NCBI GenBank assembly: GCA_016946835.1
Contig: JACVTC010000007.1
Span: 2,120,001 to 2,184,000, forward strand
Length of the DNA: 64,000 nucleotides
Reading direction: 5' to 3'
DNA from: Neocallimastix lanati (nom. inval.)
Taxonomy: Eukaryota > Neocallimastigomycota > Neocallimastigomycetes > Neocallimastigales > Neocallimastigaceae
Shown one piece after another: positions 15,501-33,580 of the stretch (position 1 is its first letter; each line of letters opens with the position of its first letter). The translations under genes and the position numbers were made by a program. The notes below the pieces were generated by a model. It was given only the letters and a program-made list of their open reading frames with translations. It did not search any database and had not been told where the DNA came from.

Positions 15501-17943
15501 AATGATACTATGCTGAAATATTTTGAGTTAATTTATGTATGATTGTAAGTTAATATATCCATATATAAATAGGATACTAAAACGATAGAGCAATTGTCTT
15601 TTCACCAAATGTTTAATTTATTAGATTAAAGCATTTTTTTTTTTATTTTTTTTTTTTTATTTTTTTGTCTTTTCAATGCTAATTTATTAGATTAAAGCTT
15701 TTTTTTTTTTTTGAAGTATTAAGATAATAAATATAGAAATAATAATAATAAAAATAAATAAAGATTGTTAGTTATAATAGTAATAATAATAATAAATAAT
15801 AATAAATAATGAGTAATAATAAATAATAATATAAATTGTTTTATAAATTAATTTTAAATAAAACCCATTTGTTGATTAGCTTTTTTTTTTTTTTTTAAGA
15901 TAATAAGACTATATTTAGGTGTTTTAATTATTAACTAATTACGTATATGATTAATACAATACAATAACCTTGAAACAAATGCCAAAGATCGATCTAAATG
16001 TTGTATTTTTATCCTAAATTTTATATATTTATTGATTATAAATTTTTTTTTTTATTTATTTTTTTAATAAATTAGTAAATAAATTAGTAAATAAATAAAT
16101 AAATAAATAAATTAGTAAAAATAAATTAAAAAAATATTGGATATTTAATACATTAAAGTTTAATATATTATAATCTAATACAAAATAAACTTTTAAGATA
16201 AATTATTTTATTGATTTATTTAAAATACCTTTAAATTTAAAGTTACAAATAATATATTAAAGTTTTTTTTATCTATGAGATCAATCATGTGATTACATTA
16301 TTTAATGTATTTAGTGAATAGGAGAACTTTAAAAATAAAAAAAAAATTTTTGACATTATCTTGTTTGTTTAGGCCTATAGGAATTGATTGTTTTAAGGAC
16401 AATTTAAATCAAGCACAAAGTTTAACATAAAAAGAGTTGAGCCCATTTTTTATAAGATAGAGTTTATTATAATTGTATACATTCATTTAGTAAACAAAGT
16501 TAGGCTTATAAAATTTTATTGATTAAAAAAAAAAAGGTGATTTTGAAAATACAATGATCAAAGTTATTATTATTATTATTATTATTTTATTTTTTTAAAA
16601 AAAAAATATGAATTAAATATTATTTTTTATTATCGTTTTATTTTATATTATTTATTTATTTATTTTTTTTTATTTTAAAAATTGACTTCTTATATAGTTT
16701 ATTTACAAATTTACAATAAAAATAATCAATAAAAATCTAACAATAATCATGATAAAAATCATAATAATCATAATAATCATAATAATAATAATAATAATTT
16801 TTTTTTAATAATTAAAAAGGTTAAACTTTTTTTTTTTCATAAATAAAACGTACGTTTAAGAATTTTCATGAAATGTAATTAATTAGTGATTTCTTTTTAA
16901 TTACTAAAATTTAAGGTTTTTTTTTTTTTAATATGATTATAATATATTTTCTTTTATTATAAAATACGTCAATAAAAGAAAATTTTTAAATATAAAATTT
17001 AAGGTTAATAATTTTTATGCTGATTTTAATAAAATGAGTAATTTTCTACTTAAAATTAAATTAATATATTTTTTAAAAAGATTAAAAAATACATACGTAT
17101 ATAAATTTATAATTTTATAAATAAAAGTTATATTTTATATTAATAATAATTAATAATAATAATTAAATATTTACTACTTAATATTAAATCTTTTCTTTTT
17201 TTCTTTTTTTTTTTTTGTTTTGTGAATACCACAAAATTATGAAACTTTTTATGTGTAACATTAATATATGTATATACAACTTATGTATTTTATATTGAAT
17301 AAAGTTTTTAGTGTTATGTATTAATAAAATATTTTGTATATAAACTTTTAATTAACTTTATCTATATATTAATATATACATATATATATGTATATATTAT
17401 ATCAATAAATTTATTATTTGTAAATGTTGTTTTCTTTGATCTAAAAGGATAAATATATATGTAAATAATTAAATATAAAATAAAAATTAAATAAATAATT
17501 AATAACTATCTATATGTAGATAAATAATTAACTATGTAAAATAAAAAATCAAATAAATTATTAAATATATAAAATAAAAAATCAAATAATTAATAATTAT
17601 ATATAGGTATAAAGGACATTCTTTTAATAATAAGAAAATATTATATGAACTAAAAATTTAAAGATATGAGTTTCTTTTTGTTAATACATATAATCTTTAA
17701 GAAACTATGGTTACTTTTATCACTTTTATTGATATTTATTGATTCTATAATATTAAAATTATTCTATTTGTTTTCTTCCCCACTTCAGAACATTTTTTAA
17801 AATAATCCTACCATTTATATTACTATAATAGAATTTATAAGATTTAATCAATAATTTTTTTTTTTTTTTTAATAAAATGATTTAATCTACATATTTTTAA
17901 TTAAAAAAAAATAAAATTTTTTTTTATTTAAAGTAATTTTAAA

Positions 17944-17984
<41 letters not shown>

Positions 17985-18040
17985 TTACTCATTTAATTAA
18001 ATTAAATCAAATTAAAATCTTTATCCTTTTTAAATTAAAA
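3425..18040. other. Gene-poor AT-rich intergenic desert
   Basis: Nearly 15 kb of very AT-rich DNA follows the start of the first gene. I looked on both strands for splice-bounded exons, tRNA boxes and conserved motifs and saw none. It holds long A or T runs (for example about 7017-7050, 8423-8448, 12477-12511 and 14823-14848), degenerate TTTATTA-type repeats around 4550-4790, a tandem ATAAATATAAATTAAT-type repeat at about 13745-13865, and scattered TAA and TTTA microsatellites. The short open frames here translate only to Ile/Leu/Phe/Tyr/Lys-rich strings. The 5' regulatory DNA of the 264-3424 gene must lie at its left edge, but no specific site is recognisable. Confidence 0.7.
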
Positions 18041-18059
18041 ATGTGTATTTTGATGTTGA

Positions 18060-18256
18060 TTGTTATTTATTTATTTATTGTTATTTACTGTTTTTTATTT
18101 ATTTATTTATTTATTTATTGTTATTTACTGTTATTTATTTATTTATATATTGTTATTTACTATTATTTATTTATTTATTTATTTATTGTTATTTACTATT
18201 ATTTATTTATTTATTTATTGTTATTTACTGTTATTTATTTATTTATTTATTTATTG

Positions 18257-18287
<31 letters not shown>

Positions 18288-18299
18288 TTGTTATTTACT

Positions 18300-18331
<32 letters not shown>

Positions 18332-18425
18332 TTGTTATTTACTATTATTTATTTATTTATTTATTTATTGTTATTTACTGTTATTTATTTATTTATTTAT
18401 TTATTGTTATTTATGTTATTTATTT
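18060..18425. repeat. TTTA minisatellite with TTGTTATTTACT spacers
   Basis: The region consists of (TTTA)n blocks separated about nine times by a TTGTTATTTACTGTTA or ...ACTATTA variant, giving a higher-order period of roughly 35-50 bases. Three overlapping open frames of the same type exist on the plus strand because a repeat of period four with no stop stays open in several frames. None is a gene. Confidence 0.9.
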
Positions 18426-19918
18426 ATTAATATACATAAAAAATTTATGGGATATAAAAAAAAGTAATCCTATTTATTTAAAATACTTTACTTTTAATTT
18501 AATATTCCAAGTTGACTGATATTATTTCATTTTATATTATTTTATTTTTTTTCTTTTGTTTCATAAGGAAACTATTGAAATATTATATAATTCAATAGAT
18601 ATATATAATACAATAATAGAAAAACGAAAGCATACAAAAATTTATTATTATGTTAATATTAAAACAATTATTATAACTTTTATTAAAACTAACTTAAATC
18701 AATATCTATATATCTATATCTAATATATATATATATCTATATCTATATATATATATGTATATATAGTTTTTTTTTTTTTTTTCTCTTTAATTTTAGTTTT
18801 ACTTTATAAAAACATATACAATCATGTCATATATATTTATATTAATTTAATAGATGACTGTTAATTTTTAATTAATCAAATATTAGTTGAAAAAGAAACA
18901 AAAAAGTTAAATTATTATTATGTAATATTTAACATTAATAATTTAATAATACTTTAATATATTTCTTTTATTCTATAGTAAAAAAAAAATTATATATTAT
19001 TTATGGCTTTTTTTGTAATAAAAGAAAATTGTATACAAAGATAATGTAAAATTTTATTTCAGATAAAGCAAATATCTTTATATTTATATTTAATATTTAC
19101 AATATTTATATATACATATACATATATATGTATATACTTTTTTTCTTATATATGAATAATTATAAATTATAAATTATAAATTAATTATAGTTATTAGTTA
19201 TTTTCATCATCATCAATTAATTTTATTAATATAAATATATTATACCATCATGAAAAGAAAATAATTAAATTTTCTTTTTAATTATAGAATAATGTCTTTA
19301 ATAAGATTTTTTTTTTAATAAAATATTATTTGATGTTAATTTTTCAAAAAAAAAAAATAATAATAATAATATGAGTAATTTTTTCTATTTTATCGATTAT
19401 TATTATTATTCATTATTGATTATTATTATTATTTATTATTATTATTATTTATTATTATTTATTATTATTATTTATTATTATTTTATTTAATTTTTTTTTT
19501 TTTTTATTTTAAAAAAAAAATAAAAATTTTCTTTTTCATTTTTGTAAATATCATAAAGTTATAAAACTATAAATTTATAACATTAATAGTTGTATATACA
19601 AACTATACTATTTTGTTTTGGTTATGCTTTGAAATGAATTTTTGTATATGTTAAAAAATTTTTTTTAAATATAATTTTTTTTTTTTTTTAAATTATATTT
19701 AATAGAAAGTAAAGTCAAAATCTATAGATAAAAGTCTATACATATATATTTTCATATAGACAAACATATATATTTATTGTACTAATTAGCACATTAAATT
19801 AACAAATTAAGGATTTCCATAAACATATAGTAATTGATATAAATTAAAATTTAAAAATTTAAGATAAACCCATATCATAATCAAATGAATAAAGAATCAA
19901 ATTAACCAACCAACGAAC

Positions 19919-19949
<31 letters not shown>

Positions 19950-20357
19950 GTTTCTATGATTTTATAAAAAACTTTATTTTATAAAAAGAAAATGAATATA
20001 ATTGAAAATTTCAAAGATCTTTTATATAAACATATATATATTAATTTTTATTATTATTTTGATATTCTTTAATTAGTTGAATGCTTTAATTATAAAAATC
20101 TCTCAAATCTAAATTCATGATTGTTTTTTTTTTATTTATTTATTTATTTATTTATCCCTTAATTATTAATTATTCCTATTTCATGTACTATTTATTCAAT
20201 ATAAATCGATATTGTCCCTTAATATAGGTTCTATTTTTGTTATAAAAAATATATATTATCTTATGATATTCATTAAATTATGAATACCATAATTTATAAG
20301 ATTTTTTTTTTTCTTTCTTTTTTTTTAAAAAAAATAATTTCTATTTCTATTATTATA

Positions 20358-20455
<98 letters not shown>
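20358..20455. repeat. (ATT)n microsatellite
   Basis: An essentially perfect trinucleotide array of about 32 units. Confidence 0.95.
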
Positions 20456-20456
<1 letters not shown>

Positions 20457-21838
20457 AAAATGAACAATTATGTAATTTAATTATATTAATATTTTTTTTT
20501 AAAATAAACAATAATATATATTATTTTTTTTTATTAAAAAAAATATTAATAGAAAAAAATAGTTAGAAAAATTATAAAAAAATAGAAATATTAATTTTTT
20601 GTTTTTAATTTAGGTAATTGTCCCCCATAATTTTCCTGGAACAAAATTTTTCTTTAATTTTATATATAAATATATTAAATAAATAAAAATGTGATAAATA
20701 TATTTATTTTTTTTTTTTTTTTCATATTAAAATTAAAAATAATTTGTTATAATCTCATTTATTTATTTATTTAATATTATTTTTTTTAAAGTACAAGGTC
20801 TACAAAATTTAAAGGTGGATAAAAAACATACTTAATGAAAAGATAATCAAAAAAAAAAAAAAAAAATCGATATAAAATTTAAATGGGCTATTATTGGTTA
20901 AATAATCGATTATTATTCAATATGTATTATATATAAACATGTCTAAATTATTTCATTATATTATTTTTTTTTTTAATTAATTTGAAAAAAATAGTTAGTT
21001 ACTATTTATAGAATTCTTCAATGAAAGAAAATAAAAATTTTTTTTTTTTTTAAATAACCTTCTACAAATATGAATTATTGTATATATTAAGAATAAAAAA
21101 AAAAAAGGCAAGAAATGCAATTAATTTGTATTAATTTATATTACTTACAATAATTCAATTTATTTATTTATTATTTATTTATTTATTTATTTATTTTTAA
21201 ATAATATTTTAGTCCATTATAATCACTTTTTTTTGGTTAGTATCTGAATTTTAAAATTTTTTAATCCTAATTATTATTATTAGTATTTTTTTAATACATA
21301 TTACCTTATTATTTCTTTTCTTTAATCATCTTCTTTAATTATTAAATTATTAATAGAAAATATTTTCATTATTTATATAAACTTTTTTTTTTTTTTTTTG
21401 TAACAAGACCTTGTAAATATAATATTATATGAATGGTTCAAAATAATTAGGTTTGAAATCGTTGTTAGTAATTTTTTTTTTCTTCATATATATATATATG
21501 TTTTTTTTTTTTTTTTTTTTTTTTTTTTTGGCACATTTAATATTTTATAGTAATAATATTAATATTACGACTAAAAATATAAATGAATGAGTCATATTAT
21601 TATTATTTTAATATTACTTCTATTTAATATAATGTTGCAACTGTTATTGCTATTGTTATCCATTAGTTATTAATTAGAATTATATAAAAATTATAAAATA
21701 TTTAAGTATTTTTTTTTTATTTATTCATTTATTTATTTATTTTTTAATGATATGGATATATATATATATATAAAATGAAATAATATAAATAATTTATATA
21801 GTTTTAATTATTATATATATTTTCCATATATATATTCA

Positions 21839-22010
21839 CAACATTCCTATCTGTGTTATTCCTGTATACTCCATTGTCCTTCATTTTGTAATAGTGCAAT
21901 GTTGATGCATATTGCACTATACAGCTTATATATACACGCATGTCATGCATTCACAGCAATCATATACTGCGTGTATTCACAGCTGCTCATGCATTCATGT
22001 ATATCATCAT
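21839..22010. other. Higher-complexity G+C-richer patch with hairpin
   Basis: This roughly 170-base block stands out from its surroundings. It contains a perfect 7-bp stem (GTGCAAT ... ATTGCAC) around 21895-21918, and two copies each of CATGCATTCA-type and ATTCACAGC words. No open frame longer than about 45 codons is present and there are no tRNA boxes. It could be a structured non-coding RNA or a decayed mobile element; neither can be shown from sequence alone. Confidence 0.35.
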
Positions 22011-22470
22011 CATATATTTTTTATATTTAATAATTTTCAATCAGATAGTAATTTAATTATTCTTTTTTTTTTATATGTATCAAATAAGTAAAAAAAAATT
22101 TTTTTTTTTTTTTTAAATTATTTTAAGAGAGGTTTAATGAATATCATTACATTTTTTTTTTTTTTTATTTATCGATCTTAAATCTATAAATGAGAAAATT
22201 ATTTGTTTTTTCTTTTTTGTTTATTTATTTATTTTTTTTTTAATTAAGCAAATTATGTATTAATTAATTTACTATAAGTACATTTGAATTATATAAAATA
22301 TATGAAAATAAAAAAAAAAAAGAATGAATAAAAGAATTGAAAATATAATTGAAATAAATTACAAAAAAAAAAAGATTATATAAATGAATGATATCTATTA
22401 AAATCTTTTATTTTTATTTTTTTTTTTAACATTATATTATAAAAATAAAATAAAATAATAATCCTATTCG

Positions 22471-22507
<37 letters not shown>

Positions 22508-22804
22508 ATGAAGTTCAGTTTAACTGAACGTTCTCTTTTTCTATCTCGTTCTTTCTTTCTCTCTCTCTCTTAAAAAAAAAAATTATTAGTCATAAGATTC
22601 AAAAAATTAAATTTTGATTTTTTTTTTTTTTTGTTTTTTAGTAATGAATAAGAAAAACCGGTGGTAAACCCTCCTTTGTTTTTTTGATAAATATTTTGAA
22701 AGAAAAAAAATTTTTTTTTTTTTTTTTTAATTTTATATATATATATATATAATATATATATGAAGTTTATCTTTGACTATTTTGATATATCGCATTATTA
22801 CTAT

Positions 22805-22840
<36 letters not shown>

Positions 22841-22962
22841 TAAATTAAAGAAATATTAGAACAACGATAGATACTGGTGTGTGTATATCATTATCTAGTC
22901 AATATATATGTGGGTTAGGTTATAAAATAGGGTTAGATTATTAACAAAGGAGCATAGATAAC

Positions 22963-23244
22963 GGGGGGAGAGTTGCATTTCCCCAAATTGCATTTCGCCA
23001 GGTTGTATTTTGACAAGTGGCGTAGTATTAAAATGTTGCATTTCCCCAAGTTGCATTTCGACAAGTAGAGTATTGATATAAATAAATGAATAAATAAATA
23101 AATATTAATTCAAAATAACTTTTTTTTTTTTTAAAATTGTTTTTATGCGATAGTAATGATAATTAATTTTATTTATTGATTTATTTATTTATTTAATGAT
23201 TTTCAAATTTGGCGAATTGCAACTTGGCGAAATGCACCACACCC
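22963..23244. mobile_element. Short inverted-repeat element (MITE-like, 9-bp target duplication)
   Basis: The element is flanked by a direct 9-bp repeat, ATAGATAAC, at 22954-22962 and 23245-23253. The left end carries several copies of a TTGCATTTC(G/C)(C/A)C(C)A word: GTTGCATTTCCCCAAATTG, GCATTTCGCCAGG, then TTGCATTTCCCC and TTGCATTTCGAC. The right end carries the same word inverted (GGCGAATTGCAACTTGGCGAAATGCA). Terminal bases are G-rich on both sides when read inward (GGGGGGAG and GGGTGTGG). The interior is only AAAT-type simple sequence. The 9-bp duplication points to the Mutator/MULE superfamily by analogy. No transposase is encoded, so the element is non-autonomous. It shares its terminal word with the larger element at 57009. 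Confidence 0.75.
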
Positions 23245-23253
23245 ATAGATAAC

Positions 23254-23273
23254 ATTAACCTAAAATTTTATAA

Positions 23274-23317
<44 letters not shown>

Positions 23318-24189
23318 TTTTTCTCAATATCGAAGTGAAAAGTATGTTCGATTGGGATAATTCAAAAAAAAGTATTGTCAAAAATGAACATAAAAAATGA
23401 TTTTTTTTTTTTTTTTTTATCATAGATACAAGGGATTATCCTTTATCATAAAACCGTCAAAATTGAAATTATTATTGTTGTTATTTTTTTTTTTTATCAT
23501 AGATACATGGGATTATTATCCTTTATCATAATACTGCCAAGATTTGAATTAATTTTTTTTTTAATAAGTTTTATTTATTTCTGGTGTAATGGATTTTTTT
23601 TTTTTTTTATCCTCATATCAATATTTTGTAAATTGGAATCAAAAATGTAAAAATTTTATTGAAAAAAAAAAAAAAAAAGTTTTTATAATAATATATGAAT
23701 GTGAGATAATCAAAAAAAATTTTTTTTTTTTTTTTCTTTGCTTTTCCTTTTTTTCTTTTTTTTTTTCTTTCTTCGTTTTTTTTTTTTTTTGTCAGTAATT
23801 TTTATTAACATTCTTAGATTCGTTACTAAATAAAGATTTAATGATAATTATTTAAAAATCATTTCTCTTATGATAGATTACTTAATAAAATAAATATAAA
23901 AATAAAAAATAAAAATAAAAATAAAAATAAAAATAAAAATAAAAATAAAAATAAAAATAAAAATAAAAATAAAAATAAAAATAAAAATAAAAATAAAAAT
24001 AAAAATAAAAATAAAAATAAAAATAAAAACAAAAATAAAAATAAAAACAAAAATAAAAATAAAAAAATAATCTTCTAATTTATAGATTTAAGATCTAGAA
24101 ATAAGAAGTGCATGATATTCATTAAAATTTCTGCTTGAATCGAAAAAATTTAGATACACCTAATGAGTACTCATCTACCATAACAGATA
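23254..24189. other. Simple-sequence intergenic DNA with a local tandem duplication
   Basis: The interval contains a long A tract (about 23280-23315) and an approximate two-copy tandem repeat at 23401-23560 (each copy: T tract, ATCATAGATACA(A/T)GGGATTAT, CCTTTATCATAA). It also holds a perfect (AAAAAT)n array at about 23892-24065. The array's open frame on the minus strand is a Leu-Phe repeat and not a gene. Confidence 0.75.
23892..24065. repeat. (AAAAAT)n hexanucleotide microsatellite
   Basis: About 28 units of AAAAAT, with a few AAAAAC variants near the right end. Confidence 0.93.
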
Positions 24190-24510
24190 TAATTGTTTAA
24201 GTGTGATATACTGGTATACTAGTACAGCATCGCCCCTTCGCACGTTGTTACACATTTCTGCCTGGGGCTGTATTCCTTAACATTCCTACCTATATTTCCA
24301 TTGACCATGAGCATCGGAATAGGAACCATTCACCCCTCCAGTGGCTGTAATCATTGACGTGTGGACATATTATCATCAGTGCCTATGACTAAGTCGTAGC
24401 GTAGTATCACAGGGGCTGGTTCCAATAGGCTGCCAAGGGAAAGCCTTTTTGGATACCACCACGGTAGTTTTATGATACCCCAAGGATAGTTTGAATGGAG
24501 AGAGTTTATT
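24190..24510. other. G+C-rich island of unknown nature
   Basis: About 320 bases with far higher G+C than anything around them (for example CATCGCCCCTTCGCACG and CAGGGGCTGGTTCC). Neither strand has an open frame beyond about 45 codons. I found no tRNA A/B boxes and no resemblance to U6, 5S or 18S. Read on the minus strand, short peptide-like stretches occur but are broken by stops. The candidates are a decayed coding fragment of a mobile element, since a dispersed repeat lies 300 bases to the right, or a structured RNA gene. Confidence 0.4.
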
Positions 24511-24827
24511 ATCAGATGATTTTAAAAAATAATTTTTTTTTTTATTTATTTGATGTATAAAAAAAGAATTATATCTATCTAATTAAAAATTCTTAAATCG
24601 ATTATCATATATATATGGTTAATATATGAATAATAGTTAAAAATAGGGTTAGGATTAATCTACAAAAAAAAAAAAAAAAAAAAAAAAGAATTAACTGAAA
24701 TATTAAATATTAGTTACTAATAAGTTTAAATGACTAGAATAATATAATTAATTACAAATTCCATCAGTTTTAATACCCAAAGATTATGATTTATCAAGTA
24801 CACCCACTATTATTAGATGTATCTAAA

Positions 24828-25105
24828 ACATCTCTTATAATATATTATATGATGGAAATCTTTCTTTTGAAGAGTGATATTATACCATCTCAAACTTGTG
24901 CGAATACCTCTTGTATATTGGGTTTTACATCACTATCAATTATAATCAGTTTTATAGTATAGTGCTAACTTTTATATATTTTTGCTTTGTAGTATTTTGA
25001 GATAACTATTAAAATAATTTATTAATTATTTATATATATATCAGTGTAGTATAATAATATTAAATACGTAGTTTTAGGGGGAAAATTATTAGATTATAAA
25101 TATAT
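24828..25105. repeat. Dispersed repeat shared with 51999-52258
   Basis: This stretch aligns by eye with 51999-52258 in the same orientation. Shared landmarks are ACATCTCTT, ATATGATGGAAA, GGGTTTTACATCACT or GAGTTTTACATCACT, TGCTAACTTTTAT or AGCATTAACTTTTAT, GAGATAACTATTAAAATAA, and an ending TAGTTTTAGGGGG-like word. The second copy lies inside an LTR-element relic, so this is probably a fragment of the same family. No coding sequence can be recognised in it. Confidence 0.75.
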
Positions 25106-25639
25106 TTAAGAAATTATTTCAGCAATATTTAAAATTGAATTTAGGAAATAATATAATGTAAAAATACTTTATTCATATAAAATTAAAGGTTAATTTAGAA
25201 TAGAAATAAATAATAGAAATAACAGTTTAATAGTATCAAGTTAATATTATTATATTTTTAAATTCTTATGAAGTTCTTTATTTTTATTTTTTTTTTTTTA
25301 GAAAGAGAATGTACTTCCAGTGCTTTATTAAATAGATGATTTAATTTTTTTATGTATTAACATTTTTTTAAAAAAAAATACATTATGTAACTTAAAGATA
25401 AAAATAAAATGTATGTAAAAGATTAAGTAAAATAAAAAATAATAAAAATAAAAAAAAAAAAAAAATTTTAATAAATTATAGAAAATTTAATGTAAAAAAG
25501 AGTAAAAATAAGTTCAAAAGTTAAAAAATAATTTCAGTGTGATGTAAACTATAAAGTACTTAATATTGATAGCTAAGATTTGTACTTATCTTTTAATATA
25601 TTAATTAATAATAATAATAATAATAATAATTAATAATAA

Positions 25640-25681
<42 letters not shown>

Positions 25682-25829
25682 TATTTCTAATTGATTAGAA
25701 ACAAAATATTAAATTAAAAATCATTAATTTTAATATTATTAAAAAAGAAGATGTACTTAATTGCTTTTAATATCATTTAAAAAAAAAAAAAGAAAATTTA
25801 CTTAATAATATTGAATAAATTATATGTAT

Positions 25830-25870
<41 letters not shown>

Positions 25871-26183
25871 TTATTTCAATATACAAATTTAAATAAAAAA
25901 TTCTAAATTGGTTTAATATATATATAGAATAGAATGTAAAACGATAAAATCTAAATAAATTAATTTTATTTCATATTTTTTTCAATGAAATAAAAATGAA
26001 CATAATAAAAAAATACATATACTATTTTTATATGTTTTATATTATAAATTTATATTTTAATATGTTAACTTTAATTAATACAAATATTTTTTTTATATAA
26101 AAAATTTATAAAAATAATATAAATAATATAATTTTTTTTTTAATTATAGTAAATACAATATATATATCGATATTGCTATTTTA
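25106..26183. other. AT-rich intergenic DNA downstream of the receptor gene
   Basis: No gene is seen. The interval contains long A (about 25641-25679) and T (about 25831-25868) tracts and a TAA microsatellite near 25608-25635. The 3' end of the receptor gene is at its right edge. Confidence 0.65.
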
Positions 26184-33167
<6,984 letters not shown>

Positions 33168-33236
33168 AAATTTATCTTTATTTTAAATTTTTTATTCCGT
33201 ATTCATTTAAATGATATTTTACAGAAGATTAAGTTA

Positions 33237-33266
<30 letters not shown>

Positions 33267-33268
<2 letters not shown>

Positions 33269-33390
33269 AAATAGTAGAATTTTAATGAAGTAAAATAATT
33301 TTAAGCTTTTTTTTTAATAAAAAAAGTTACGAAGTATTATTATTTATTTATTTTTATTATTTGTATCCTACAGTAAGTTCTAATAAAATT

Positions 33391-33425
<35 letters not shown>

Positions 33426-33580
33426 AAAATTATTTTACTTTATTAAAATTCTACTATTTATTTATTTATTTTATTTATTTATTTATTTATTTATTTTTTT
33501 TTTTTAAATTTTATTAAAATTTACTGGAGGATATAAATAATAAAAATAAATAAATAATAATACTTTTGTAACTTTTTTTA
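33267..33580. repeat. Two interleaved inverted repeats upstream of the receptor gene
   Basis: Arm A (33267-33304) is the reverse complement of 33424-33461 with one mismatch over 38 bases. Arm B (about 33318-33392) is the reverse complement of about 33502-33580 with a handful of mismatches. The order along the strand is A, B, A', B', so the two pairs interleave. Each B copy runs into an A-tract in its own orientation. The structure begins about 100 bases upstream of the receptor start codon and may overlap its promoter. Confidence 0.8.

Larger units (their letters stand above)
18426..22953. other. AT-rich intergenic DNA with microsatellites and one moderately G+C-rich patch
   Basis: No gene is visible. 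Contents include a perfect (ATT)n microsatellite at about 20358-20455, shorter TTA arrays at about 19398-19480, several long T tracts, a higher-G+C patch at 21839-22010 (listed separately), and a palindrome at about 22512-22530 with arms GTTCAGTT/AACTGAAC beside a CT-rich run at about 22530-22570. Confidence 0.65.

Noticed and set aside
18041-18519. Three overlapping plus-strand open frames of 129-158 codons
   Set aside because: They are the three frames of one TTTA minisatellite; composition is only Ile, Tyr, Leu, Phe and Val, with no gene-like content.
23209-23400. 63-codon plus-strand frame
   Set aside because: It starts inside the right terminus of the 282-bp mobile element and runs through a long A tract as poly-Lys.
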